DNA from: an uncultured Prevotella sp.
GTDB lineage: Bacteria > Bacteroidota > Bacteroidia > Bacteroidales > Bacteroidaceae
DNA length: 15,336 bases
Direction of reading: 5' to 3'
NCBI GenBank assembly: GCA_900557405.1
Contig: USSF01000055.1
Span: forward strand, 1-15,336
Part shown: positions 7,861 through 15,167 of the stretch, one piece after another
Numbering within the stretch: position 1 is the stretch's first letter
How the letters are laid out: the number at the start of each line of letters is the position of its first letter
Program-made: the position numbers and the translations under genes
The notes under the pieces: model-generated
What the model saw: the letters and a program-made list of their open reading frames with translations, nothing else
The model's database searches: none
What the model was told of the DNA's origin: nothing

Positions 7861-10800
7861 TCATTTCACGTATTTCTTTCCTCCCGTCACCACGATGCCG
7901 TGGTAACTCTCGTCCACATGCTGCCCGCTGAGGTTATAGAGGGCATGGTCGTGGCTCGTATAAGGCTTTGGTGCAGACACATTGACGATGCCCAGAGTGC
8001 CGCCCACGAGTGTAATCTCTTCGCCGGCCTTTGTCGGAATGTCATAGAGATATGTGTCGGCAAGCGTCGTGGCCGGAATCTTGCTCATGTCCTTCACGAT
8101 AGGGTCAGGCATGCCGTAGGGCTGCATCAGCGGGTTTGTGTTGCTGCCGCTTGCAGCAGCCAGAATGGTGCCGCCGGCCATTGTGAGAGGAGTAGTCGTG
8201 CGCAGACGCAGGTTTCCGCCGATGGTAGACTTTATAGTGAGCTTTTCTATCTTGCCGTCAGTCCATTTGAGGTCGGTCACCACGAATCCGCCGCGTGAGC
8301 GCAGTCCCTTCACTTCGCCGCCTTTTTTCCATTCCGTAGGCAGGGCGGGCAGGATGTGGAGGAAACCGGCGTGTGATTGCACGAGCATCTCGGCTATTGC
8401 AGCTGTGGCTCCGAAGTTTCCGTCAATCTGGAACGGCGGATGTGCGTCGAACATATTTGCGTATGAACCGCCGTCAGAGGAGGCGATGGTCACGTTGGGG
8501 TCGAGCAATACGAGCTGGTTCTTGAGAATCTTCATGGCATGGTCACCGTCGAGCATACGTGCCCACATGGCCTCTTTCCATCCCATAGACCATCCGCGGG
8601 CGGCATCACCGCGACCCACGAGACTCTTGTGTACAGCCTGATAAAGCGTTGGATTCTCGTATGGTGAAACCTGATTGCCGGGGTATGCGCCCCATAGATG
8701 CGAGAGGTGACGGTGGGATGATGTCTCCTTGTCCCAGTCTTCCTGCCATTCCTGCACCTGTCCGTACTTGCCTATTCTCCATGGCGTAATCTGTGCTTTC
8801 TGGTTATCGAGGGCATCGGCGAAGTCGGCGTCCCTGTCAAGGGCGCGTGCCGCAAGGGCCGTGTTCTTCAGCAGGTCATACACCATCTCGTTGTCCATTG
8901 CCACGCCGCCGAAGAGGGCGATGTTGGCCGTTTTGCCGTCGCTCTTGGTGTAGTTGCCTATGCCCGGATGGTTCTCGGGCGAGTTACTCGGACAAACCAC
9001 CATGTAGCCGGTCTCCGGATCCTTCACGAGGAAGTCCTGGAAGAATTCTGCCGCTCCCTTCATTATAGGATATACCTCGGCAAGATACTGCTTGTCGCCG
9101 GAGAATAGATAGCGCTCCCAGAGGTGAGAGCAGAACCATGCGTTGCATGTAGGCCATACGCCCACCGTACCATTGTCCACGGCTCCCGTGGTGCGCCAGA
9201 TGTCTGTGTTGTGGTGCAGGACCCATCCACGTGCGCCATACATCTTCTGTGCTGTTTCCGCACCAGTTACGCTCACGTCTTTCACCATCTCTACGAACGG
9301 CTCATGGCATTCGGCGAGATTGGTCACTTCGGCCGGCCAGTAGTTCATTTCCACATTGATGTTCGAGGTGTACTTTGAGTCCCATGCCGGATATTGGCGT
9401 GCATCGGGGTTCCATATTCCCTGCAGGTTGGCCGGCTGTGTGCCTGGCTGAGATGAGGAAATGAGGAGATAACGGCCGAACTGGAAGTAGTTGGCTGCAA
9501 GCTGTGGGTCGGAAGTTTTGTGGAATTCCTTTATTCGCTGCTCTGTATCCTTAGCCTCCTGTGCGTCATTGCCATCAAGAGTAAGGTCTACGCGGTCGAA
9601 CTGCTCCTTGTATTTGGTCTCGTGGTCTGCGAGGGTGGTAGCATAATCTTTATTACTGTTTTCGTAATTTTGCAGATAAGCAAGGGCTGTAGCGCTTGCG
9701 TCACCACTCACGTCGTTGTATTTCTTGAAATTCGTTGCCTGTGATATTATTATGGTGGCGTGTGTGGCTCCTGTGATGTTCAGTCGTGGGGCGTTTGCCG
9801 CTGCCCCTGCTGTACCCTGTCCGTAGATTGTGGTATAGTCGTTGGTTATGGTGCCGTCGCAGTCTGCCACGCGGATATATGTGCACAGGTTGAGTTTGTT
9901 GTCCACGTTCTCGCATTTGTCGCGTGCCGGCCCCATCGTCGCCTTGATTGTATGGTCGTCAAGGAGTTCGTTGGAGGTCAGCTTCTCTATGTTCGATTTG
10001 TTGCAGCCCGTATAGGATACGTTGAAGTCGAGCTTGCCCTGCTTGTCGGCCTCAAGGCGCACAATGGTGACGTTGTCCTTGAATGATGTGAACACCGTGC
10101 GCTTGTAGCCTGTGTCCTTTATGTGGTATTCCACGTTGCTCGTGGCTGTATTCATGTCGAGATAGCGCACGTAGCCCTGTGCGTCCGTTGCATCCTTGGT
10201 CTGTGCGCCTTCCATGTCGTCGAAGCGCTGGCCGGGGAAGCCTAGGAGCATTACGCCTGCCGCACGGTAGCTTGCGCCGTGGGAGCCCTGCGACATCCAG
10301 TTCGTGACAGCAAGGTTCTGCACCGAGGCATAGTCTTTGCTGAGTATTCCCTGCTGCACTTGCTTCAATACGCCCAATGCATTGGCGTTGTAGTTGGTGT
10401 TCGGTCCCTGGTCCCAGAAGGTATCTTCGTTGAGCTGCAGCGTGTCGCACGCCACGCCTCCTGAGTGCATGACTCCCAGACGGCCGTTGCCCAATGGCAG
10501 AGCCTCCTCCCAGTATCCTGCCGGTCTGTTGTACCACAGGTGGTTCTTGCTTTCTATGGTCGGCGGTGCAATGGGGTCGGTGTCTGCCGTGGTGAAGCTT
10601 AACTTTACGGTTTCGCCGCTCACATTGCCCGAGATATCCTCCACGGTGTTTGCCGGTAACTCGAAGTCATACTTGCAGCTCTTGTCGAGCGAGTTGTATG
10701 CAAAGCGCAGGGTGTTGCCGTTTGCAGCGGGCACAATCTCCGTGGACTTGTTTGTCATGGTGTTTGTCAGTGTCGCCTTGGCTCCTTCGGTTAGTTGCAC

Positions 10801-11592
10801 GCTCTCGTTGAAGTCGATTGCGATGGTGCCGCTCGTTGGCACGTTAGTCGCCTTGTCGGCAGGACGGCTCGTCTGGAACTTGGGAGCTTCGTGGTCGTCT
10901 GCAAGCACATTCACGTATTTCAGATTGTAGTTGCTGTTCTTTGTAGCCGTGGAGATGAAGATGCGTACGATTACTTTGTCCTTGTTGTCGGCGTCAAGGT
11001 CGTATTTCGCATCGACGTAAGTGTTCCAGTGACTGCCACTCACGTAGTCGTCGAGCGTCTTCCATGTCGCTCCGTCGTCTGTGGAACAGGCCACTCCGAA
11101 TGGTGTGGAGCTGCTTGAACCGTCGCCGATGGCGAAATTGAGCTTCACGTTGATGAGGTTTTTTGTAGGGAAGCTCACTTCGAAATACTGGTCGTGCTTC
11201 TCCGGATTACCATAGTCTTCCTTTTTCGTGAACTTGTCGAGTGAGGTTGAGGCTGTGTTGAGTCGTAACACGTAGCTGTCCTTGCTCTGCTTCACTTCCC
11301 ATTTGCCGTCGCTTGTCTTCAGCGTCAGCTTGTGGTCGGTCAAGACACCGTTGCAGGCATTCGGCAGGAATACCGGTTGTTTTGTTTTCCATGCGGTATT
11401 CGCAAGAGCCGTCCACCCGCTGCCGTCGGGGGTGTAGGTCACTACGCTGCCGCTACTTGAGGCTTCCCATCCTTCAGAGAAGACCCATGATGCCACTGCT
11501 GTCTGCTGTGCCATGGATATTGTCGGACGGGCTATGGCCAGTCCCAGCAGCATCAGCATCATGTGGCATAAACGAAATGTCGTTCTGTTCAT
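7861..11592 (-). CDS. Secreted GH95 enzyme (alpha-L-fucosidase or alpha-L-galactosidase) with N-terminal beta domains
   Basis: The enzyme removes terminal alpha-linked L-fucose (or the related L-galactose) from glycans by an inverting mechanism, outside the inner membrane. Residues 1-28 are a signal peptide ending SMA. About 30-230 is an unassigned beta-sandwich, 236-336 an Ig-like Big_5-type domain ([18 protein letters not shown]), and about 348-1135 the GH95 core. The core starts [20 protein letters not shown], as in other GH95 proteins. Residues matching those described for the Bifidobacterium fucosidase AfcA are present: Asn744 and Asn746 in [10 protein letters not shown], Glu873 in SPEN, and Asp1057 in QIDGNFG. 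The last 26 residues (LYNLSGQHV, then [12 protein letters not shown]) look like a Bacteroidetes C-terminal sorting tail. At 1243 residues it is longer than the usual 750-850 because of the extra domains. Fucose versus galactose specificity cannot be settled by eye. No transporter pair accompanies it. Confidence 0.93.
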   Translation of the reverse strand: MNRTTFRLCHMMLMLLGLAIARPTISMAQQTAVASWVFSEGWEASSSGSVVTYTPDGSGWTALANTAWKTKQPVFLPNACNGVLTDHKLTLKTSDGKWEVKQSKDSYVLRLNTASTSLDKFTKKEDYGNPEKHDQYFEVSFPTKNLINVKLNFAIGDGSSSSTPFGVACSTDDGATWKTLDDYVSGSHWNTYVDAKYDLDADNKDKVIVRIFISTATKNSNYNLKYVNVLADDHEAPKFQTSRPADKATNVPTSGTIAIDFNESVQLTEGAKATLTNTMTNKSTEIVPAANGNTLRFAYNSLDKSCKYDFELPANTVEDISGNVSGETVKLSFTTADTDPIAPPTIESKNHLWYNRPAGYWEEALPLGNGRLGVMHSGGVACDTLQLNEDTFWDQGPNTNYNANALGVLKQVQQGILSKDYASVQNLAVTNWMSQGSHGASYRAAGVMLLGFPGQRFDDMEGAQTKDATDAQGYVRYLDMNTATSNVEYHIKDTGYKRTVFTSFKDNVTIVRLEADKQGKLDFNVSYTGCNKSNIEKLTSNELLDDHTIKATMGPARDKCENVDNKLNLCTYIRVADCDGTITNDYTTIYGQGTAGAAANAPRLNITGATHATIIISQATNFKKYNDVSGDASATALAYLQNYENSNKDYATTLADHETKYKEQFDRVDLTLDGNDAQEAKDTEQRIKEFHKTSDPQLAANYFQFGRYLLISSSQPGTQPANLQGIWNPDARQYPAWDSKYTSNINVEMNYWPAEVTNLAECHEPFVEMVKDVSVTGAETAQKMYGARGWVLHHNTDIWRTTGAVDNGTVGVWPTCNAWFCSHLWERYLFSGDKQYLAEVYPIMKGAAEFFQDFLVKDPETGYMVVCPSNSPENHPGIGNYTKSDGKTANIALFGGVAMDNEMVYDLLKNTALAARALDRDADFADALDNQKAQITPWRIGKYGQVQEWQEDWDKETSSHRHLSHLWGAYPGNQVSPYENPTLYQAVHKSLVGRGDAARGWSMGWKEAMWARMLDGDHAMKILKNQLVLLDPNVTIASSDGGSYANMFDAHPPFQIDGNFGATAAIAEMLVQSHAGFLHILPALPTEWKKGGEVKGLRSRGGFVVTDLKWTDGKIEKLTIKSTIGGNLRLRTTTPLTMAGGTILAAASGSNTNPLMQPYGMPDPIVKDMSKIPATTLADTYLYDIPTKAGEEITLVGGTLGIVNVSAPKPYTSHDHALYNLSGQHVDESYHGIVVTGGKKYVK

Positions 11593-11642
11593 GATTTAAA
11601 CATTTTTGATTTTAACTTTTTTGATAGATTTATTTTTTGCGG

Positions 11643-11650
11643 CAAAAGTA
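11643..11650 (-). promoter_or_regulatory. -7 element of the GH95 gene promoter
   Basis: Read on the - strand, this is TACTTTTG, an exact match to TAnnTTTG. It lies 50 bases upstream of the GH95 start codon, giving a leader of about 45 bases that is AT-rich. The -33 region is a run of T without a clean TTG at ideal spacing, which would suit a promoter needing an activator. That last point is inference. Confidence 0.55.
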
Positions 11651-11766
11651 GGAAAAGTGTATAAAAAGCACGTGGATTATTTTCCCCGGCAGGCGGATTA
11701 TTGTGGAATATATACGAAAAGCCCCCTATATAAGAAAATTTTCATCATTGTCATATCCAATGACGG

Positions 11767-11820
11767 AACCACCGCCAATCCCGCAAGCAAGAGAATGACT
11801 TGCAGGGGTTGGCGGTGGTT
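11767..11820. repeat. Long GC-rich inverted repeat (hairpin)
   Basis: AACCACCGCCAA (11767-11778) pairs with TTGGCGGTGGTT (11809-11820). The stem continues through TCCC/GGGG and GCAAG/CTTGC with one bulged A, giving about 21 pairs around an 11-base loop. On the + strand it is followed by GTTTTAG, a weak T tract. On the - strand, where both flanking genes lie, no T tract follows. It is therefore not a textbook terminator for either neighbour, though it could stop or stabilise the 3' end of the ATPase transcript. A smaller inverted repeat, TCATTG/CAATGA, precedes it at 11745-11763. Confidence 0.75.
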
Positions 11821-11823
11821 GTT

Positions 11824-11850
11824 TTAGTATGCTCGGCACGAGCATACTAA
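11824..11850. repeat. Perfect 12-bp inverted repeat
   Basis: TTAGTATGCTCG (11824-11835) and CGAGCATACTAA (11839-11850) are exact reverse complements separated by GCA. The perfect arms and three-base gap fit either a very stable RNA hairpin or a symmetrical protein-binding or recombination site. It sits directly between two other inverted repeats in the gap after the ATPase gene. Confidence 0.75.
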
Positions 11851-11891
11851 TACTGCCGCCCGCACAATAATGCTTTTTGAACGGGCGGTAT
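11850..11891. repeat. Third inverted repeat, adjacent to the ATPase stop codon
   Basis: CCGCCCG (11856-11862) pairs with CGGGCGG (11882-11888), with partial pairing beyond it (GTAT side) and a 19-base loop containing TTTTT. It is the first structure met by the ATPase transcript, 10 or so bases after the stop codon at 11898. No T tract follows it on that strand. Confidence 0.55.
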
Positions 11892-11897
11892 TGTTTT

Positions 11898-13235
11898 CTA
11901 TATAAATGGTGTCATGTACACAGGGAGGCAGATTGTATTGCCGTCTTTCTGCAAATCCTTTGTGTATACAAGATACCGCTGGCCCACTACATGGGAGTAT
12001 TTCTCACAAAACATGTCAAGGGAGGTGTGAGACTTATAACCAGACGACTTTACCTCCACTGGATACAGTTTAGAACCTCGTGAAAGCAGGAAATCTATTT
12101 CGTAACTATGGGTGTCATCTTTCTTCCAGGTATAGTAAAACAGTTTGTTTCCCGAAGCTGTCAGCATCTGCGCCACAAGATTTTCATATACATATCCGAG
12201 ATTTGTACTAAGCTTGTCGCTGAGCAATTTCTGGTAAATCACGTTTTCCGTGAAATCTTTATCCCAAAACGCCAAGGTTACAAACAGCCCGGTATCAGAG
12301 CAGAAGATTTTGTATTTTGAAGGGTCGCGATGCAACGAAAGACCTATATTTGGGTCATTGGAATGGTATGAGAATACTACCGTCTTGCTGTCTTCAAGAT
12401 TGTTGAGCATGGAAATCAGCTTTTCGTTGTCTGTATCTCCAATTGCGGAATACGGCTTATACCTGTTGCTGTTCTTTCCGAGTTGGGCCGGTATATCAAG
12501 AAACATCCTTTCAATGCGTCCCGTGGAATCAAGCTTTTGGAAATCATCAAGATACAGGCGTATTATGTCGCGCTTCACCAGATCAACCCTGCTCAGATTA
12601 TTGGTTTCAAGATATTCGTTGACAGCCTGAGGCATTCCGCCGACGAGCATATACAGGCGTAGATCACGGATCTTTGTCTGATGAGCCTGTAGCAAGGGTT
12701 GCTTCATCTCAAAATATTGTCTCAAAAGACCGATGGATACGTTGTCTCCCAATGCCCAGCGGAATTCCTCATAATCCATAGGGTTAAGGGTGACGCGCTC
12801 CTCTTCGCTCGGTATTGTTATATCCTTGGTATTTCTTTTTATACTAATCAACGAACCGGTCTCGATATAATCATACCTGCCGTCGGCAACGAGATATTTT
12901 ATTGCCTGCCTTGCTTTAGGGCATTTCTGGACTTCGTCAAAGACTATTACAGAACGACGCTTCTCCAATACTACATTATATATAGTCTGCAACTGCATGA
13001 ATATGAAATCAAGATTCATCAGGTCGTCAAAAAGCTCTGTTACTTGTTTTGAGGCTCTGTTGAAGTCAACCAATATATATGACGAATATTCTTTTTCGGC
13101 AAACTCGCATACCAAAGTAGACTTGCCCACACGTCTTGCCCCTTCAATAAGAATTGCAGTCTTACCGTTTCTTTGGGTCTTCCACTGGAGCAGTCTGTCA
13201 TATAATTTTCGTTTGAATATTCTCTTCATCTTCAT
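11898..13235 (-). CDS. AAA_14/DUF4143-family ATPase
   Basis: This is an ATPase of the family that joins an AAA_14 domain to a DUF4143 domain; these are abundant and scattered in Bacteroidetes and their cellular role is not established. The 445-residue protein shows Walker A at 32-40 (GARRVGKST), Walker B at 95-102 (SVIVFDEVQ) and an ETGS sensor-like motif at 125-128. The C-terminal domain carries a pattern like PD-(D/E)xK nucleases: Glu351 in ENLVA, Asp381 in EIDF, and Glu394 with Lys396 in PVEVKSS. Whether it cleaves nucleic acid is unproven. The start at 13235 is followed by a second in-frame Met two codons later, with no strong ribosome site. The gene looks AT-richer than its neighbours and has its own promoter and flanking repeats, which suggests acquisition as a unit. 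A DNA-linked role is inference. Confidence 0.9.
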   Translation of the reverse strand: MKMKRIFKRKLYDRLLQWKTQRNGKTAILIEGARRVGKSTLVCEFAEKEYSSYILVDFNRASKQVTELFDDLMNLDFIFMQLQTIYNVVLEKRRSVIVFDEVQKCPKARQAIKYLVADGRYDYIETGSLISIKRNTKDITIPSEEERVTLNPMDYEEFRWALGDNVSIGLLRQYFEMKQPLLQAHQTKIRDLRLYMLVGGMPQAVNEYLETNNLSRVDLVKRDIIRLYLDDFQKLDSTGRIERMFLDIPAQLGKNSNRYKPYSAIGDTDNEKLISMLNNLEDSKTVVFSYHSNDPNIGLSLHRDPSKYKIFCSDTGLFVTLAFWDKDFTENVIYQKLLSDKLSTNLGYVYENLVAQMLTASGNKLFYYTWKKDDTHSYEIDFLLSRGSKLYPVEVKSSGYKSHTSLDMFCEKYSHVVGQRYLVYTKDLQKDGNTICLPVYMTPFI

Positions 13236-13286
13236 ATTGTTTATTATAAGGTGATTTACAATATTTTACAGCATTTTTTACGGTTG

Positions 13287-13317
13287 CAAATATATATAAA
13301 TATCCTCTGTTACGCAA
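13287..13317 (-). promoter_or_regulatory. Promoter of the ATPase gene, overlapping the tandem repeats
   Basis: On the - strand, TATATTTG (13287-13294) is an exact -7 element. TTG (13315-13317) lies 20 bases upstream as the -33 element. The TTG is the reverse complement of the CAA inside CAATTG of the first 33-bp repeat unit. Transcription would start near 13280, giving a leader of about 45 bases before the start codon at 13235. A protein binding the repeats could thus contact or block the -33 element. Confidence 0.7.
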
Positions 13318-13388
13318 TTGTTTTTAGTGAAAACCTCCGAAAATACGTAATTGTTTTTAGTGAAAACCTCCGAAAATACGCAATTGTT
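13311..13388. repeat. Tandem 33-bp direct repeat, two copies plus a partial third
   Basis: Units begin with TACG at 13311, 13344 and 13377. The first two are identical over 33 bases except for one C/T change at the fifth base. The third matches for 12 bases (TACGCAATTGTT) and then diverges. Each full unit contains GTTTTTAGTGAAAAC, an inverted repeat with five-base arms, and begins with a near-palindrome (CAATTG or TACGTA). The copies are contiguous with no spacers, so this is not a CRISPR array. The period is close to three helical turns, as expected for repeated protein sites on one DNA face. Confidence 0.85.
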
Positions 13389-13399
13389 GGCAAAGAAAT

Positions 13400-13442
13400 A
13401 GCCTTACAAAGACTTCCCGAATATAGAAGTCCATGTAAGGCT
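13400..13442 (-). terminator. Terminator hairpin of the OmpA-family gene
   Basis: AGCCTTACA (13400-13408) pairs with TGTAAGGCT (13434-13442). Beyond a two-base internal loop, GACTTC (13411-13416) pairs with GAAGTC (13426-13431). On the - strand the hairpin is followed by ATTTCTTTG, which is U-rich enough for intrinsic termination. It lies about 32 bases after the stop of the OmpA-family gene and separates it from the repeat-controlled ATPase. Confidence 0.7.
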
Positions 13443-13473
13443 TGGCATTATTTACCTTTAAAATGTAATTTCC

Positions 13474-14325
13474 TTATTTCTCCTCCGGAGCCTTGTCGAT
13501 AAGGTCCATGAACTGGTCGAGCTTAGGAGTGATGATAATCTGGGTGCGGCGGTTACGCTGCTTAGCCACGTCGGAATTGTTGTTCGTCAGCGGGTTGTAC
13601 TCGCCACGGCCACCGGCAGTCAGACGCTTCGGGTCTACGCCATACTGTGTCTGCAGGGCCTGAACCACGCTTGATGCACGCAGACAGGAGAGGTCCCAGT
13701 TGTTGCGGATGTTCTTCATCGAGGCTGCGCTTGAGTTTACAGGCACATTATCGGTGTTACCCTCGATGAGCACGTCGTAGTCTCTGTAGTCCTTGATAAT
13801 CTTTGCAATCTTGCTCAGCGTCTCGGCAGCACGGTCGTTGATTTCGTAGCTACCGCTCTTGTAGAGCATGTTGTCGGCAAGCGAGATGTAAACCACACCC
13901 TTCAATACCTGCACGTCCACTTCCTTCATCTCCTCCTTGCTCAGGGAGCGTGTCAGGTTGTTCGTCAGCACCATGTTCAGCGAGTCGCTCTTGCTCTTCA
14001 CCTCCACCAGGTGGCGGATATACTGGTTCGATTCGTTAATCTGGTCAACCAGCTTCTCGATGCTGATATTGTTCTGTCCGGCATTAGCCAAGCTCTTGTC
14101 AAGCGAGCCTTGCAGTGCGGCGTAGTCCTTCTTTGCCTGTGCCAGCTGGTCTTCAAGACTCGATACGCGAGCCTTGCTTGCAGCAAGCTGCTCCTTGGAG
14201 TCCTGATAGTTGCGGGTAAGCTCCTTATTCTCATTCTGGCAGTTCTCCAAGTCTTTCTTGCTTGCACAGCTACCGAACACAAGACAGCCTGCAGCGACTG
14301 CCATCATAAAAAACTTCTTGTTCAT
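13474..14325 (-). CDS. OmpA-family peptidoglycan-binding lipoprotein
   Basis: This is a predicted outer-membrane lipoprotein that ties the membrane to peptidoglycan, 283 residues long. Residues 1-19 are the signal, and Cys20 in VFGSC is the likely lipidated residue; Cys14 is a less likely alternative. Residues about 24-125 are charged and heptad-like (coiled coil), and could span the periplasm or trimerise. About 137-268 is the OmpA_C domain: VLIEGNTDNVP (185-195), NWDLSCLRASSVVQAL (209-224) with the Asp211 expected to contact diaminopimelate, and QRNRRTQIII (256-265) with the matching arginine. A cysteine replaces the common serine in the LSxxRA motif, which is probably neutral. It has no beta-barrel, so it is a Pal-like or motility-like anchor, not OmpA itself. 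It has a hairpin terminator and a 5' leader of up to about 190 bases. Confidence 0.9.
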   Translation of the reverse strand: MNKKFFMMAVAAGCLVFGSCASKKDLENCQNENKELTRNYQDSKEQLAASKARVSSLEDQLAQAKKDYAALQGSLDKSLANAGQNNISIEKLVDQINESNQYIRHLVEVKSKSDSLNMVLTNNLTRSLSKEEMKEVDVQVLKGVVYISLADNMLYKSGSYEINDRAAETLSKIAKIIKDYRDYDVLIEGNTDNVPVNSSAASMKNIRNNWDLSCLRASSVVQALQTQYGVDPKRLTAGGRGEYNPLTNNNSDVAKQRNRRTQIIITPKLDQFMDLIDKAPEEK

Positions 14326-14425
14326 AATCGTTATTCCTTTCTTTTTTATTAATATTCATTTTCTTGCCTTCCGGCCGTCCTGTCTTTATGTGCAGGGCGA
14401 TTTCGTCCACGAAGTTATTAATTAA

Positions 14426-14440
14426 GACGCTCAAAGCGTC
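14426..14440 (-). terminator. Small hairpin after the 94-residue gene, possible weak terminator
   Basis: GACGCT (14426-14431) and AGCGTC (14435-14440) are separated by CAA. On the - strand the hairpin is followed by TTAATTAATAAC, AT-rich but without a T run. It lies about 75 bases after the stop of the upstream small gene, inside the leader of the OmpA-family gene. It could be a weak terminator or part of that leader. Confidence 0.3.
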
Positions 14441-14513
14441 CATTAGTTGTATTCGCTTAAAACATTTTAACCAGAAAGGGTGCAAGTTATCGTATATTAA
14501 CAAAGCGGGGACT

Positions 14514-14798
14514 TCAGAACACGCTTACCATCGTGGGTTTTCTCATCACGGTGGATGAGATTCTGATTTTCCAAGAGCCGTATCTCTGGCGGATGTTCTG
14601 CGGCAGCAGGTTGGAGTCGCGCAGCTTCGTGAGCATTTCTCTGAGCGGTCTGCCCGGGTGCTCCGTCTCGTCGTTGAGTATTCCGGCATTGGCGAGTTCG
14701 CGGTTGGCTTCCATTTCGTTGATTTCGTCCTTTCCGGTGCGAATCATGTATTCGTCCAGCTGACGAATGGCTTTCTTGATAAAATTTGATGTTGTCAT
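14514..14798 (-). CDS. Small protein of unknown function (94 residues)
   Basis: I do not recognise this family. From the ATG at 14798 the protein has 94 residues, is charged and soluble, and has no signal peptide or membrane segment. The N-terminal half looks helical (NFIKKAIRQLDEYMIRTGKD, residues 5-24), and the middle contains HPGRPLREMLTKLRDSNLLP (59-78). A longer reading starts at 14834, but that codon lies inside the -7 element (14832-14839), so the shorter start is preferred. The ends of the protein, near KIRISSTVMRKP, are basic. A short helical core with basic ends could suit nucleic-acid binding, but nothing specific shows it. It is transcribed in the same direction as the OmpA-family gene 188 bases downstream. 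Confidence 0.65.
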   Translation of the reverse strand: MTTSNFIKKAIRQLDEYMIRTGKDEINEMEANRELANAGILNDETEHPGRPLREMLTKLRDSNLLPQNIRQRYGSWKIRISSTVMRKPTMVSVF

Positions 14799-14831
14799 AG
14801 CGGTAAGGATTAAGTAATTAATAATATGTCG

Positions 14832-14839
14832 CAAATATA
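14832..14839 (-). promoter_or_regulatory. -7 element of the small-protein gene promoter
   Basis: Read on the - strand this is TATATTTG, an exact match to TAnnTTTG and the same octamer as in the ATPase promoter. It lies 34 bases upstream of the ATG at 14798. No TTG is seen 19-21 bases further upstream. An ATTGTT/AACAAT inverted repeat at 14856-14873 overlaps the -33 region and could be an operator. Confidence 0.5.
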
Positions 14840-14983
14840 ATGCTTTTTCTGATATATTGTTCTTTAAAACAATAATAATTTAATATTTTAACATTAATAT
14901 AATACTTATTTCTTACAATCTCGTATATTTATAGAGTAAATAACGACTTTCCCTGTCGTTTTTCTGATTCTTGATTATAGGAA

Positions 14984-15035
14984 GCAGATACTACGGAGTC
15001 TTTTTAAGACGGATCCGTTTTTTGATTCTGTCTGC
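14984..15035 (+). repeat. Compound hairpin followed by a T run
   Basis: GCAGA (14984-14988) can pair with TCTGC (15031-15035). Inside it ACGGA (14993-14997) pairs with TCCGT (15014-15018), and GTCTT (14998-15002) with AAGAC (15006-15010) around TTT, with a bulged GGA. A run of T follows at 15018-15023. The 10-base palindrome ACGGATCCGT (15009-15018) lies within. It resembles an intrinsic terminator on the + strand, although no + strand gene is seen upstream. Confidence 0.4.
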
Positions 15036-15044
15036 ATATTACAT

Positions 15045-15167
15045 GATTCGTTTGATTTGGGAGATTACTTCCCTTTGGTCAGTGGGTCTTCGACAAATCT
15101 CGTGTTCAACTTAAATATAATATTACGCGAATGTTTTTTTTCGAACACGAATCGAATCAAACGAATC
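15045..15167. repeat. Nested 13-bp and 8-bp inverted repeats
   Basis: GATTCGTTTGATT (15045-15057) is the exact reverse complement of AATCAAACGAATC (15155-15167). Inside that pair, TCGTGTTC (15100-15107) is the exact reverse complement of GAACACGA (15143-15150). Two nested perfect pairs 97 and 35 bases apart could fold into one long-armed structure or mark the ends of a short degraded element. Confidence 0.55.

Noticed and set aside
7861..11592. Polysaccharide utilisation locus
   Set aside because: No SusC, SusD or further glycosidase gene is found in the window.
13311..13388. CRISPR array
   Set aside because: The 33-bp units are contiguous with no spacers, there are only two full copies, and no cas gene is present.
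13251..13502. A + strand open frame across the 33-bp repeats, encoding an 11-residue repeated peptide
   Set aside because: The repeat length is a multiple of three, so any frame without a stop stays open. It overlaps the ATPase promoter and runs antisense into the OmpA-family gene, and no ribosome site or promoter is visible for it.
14799..14834. Longer N-terminus for the 94-residue protein, starting at 14834
   Set aside because: The start codon would fall within the TATATTTG promoter element at 14832-14839, so it would not be transcribed.
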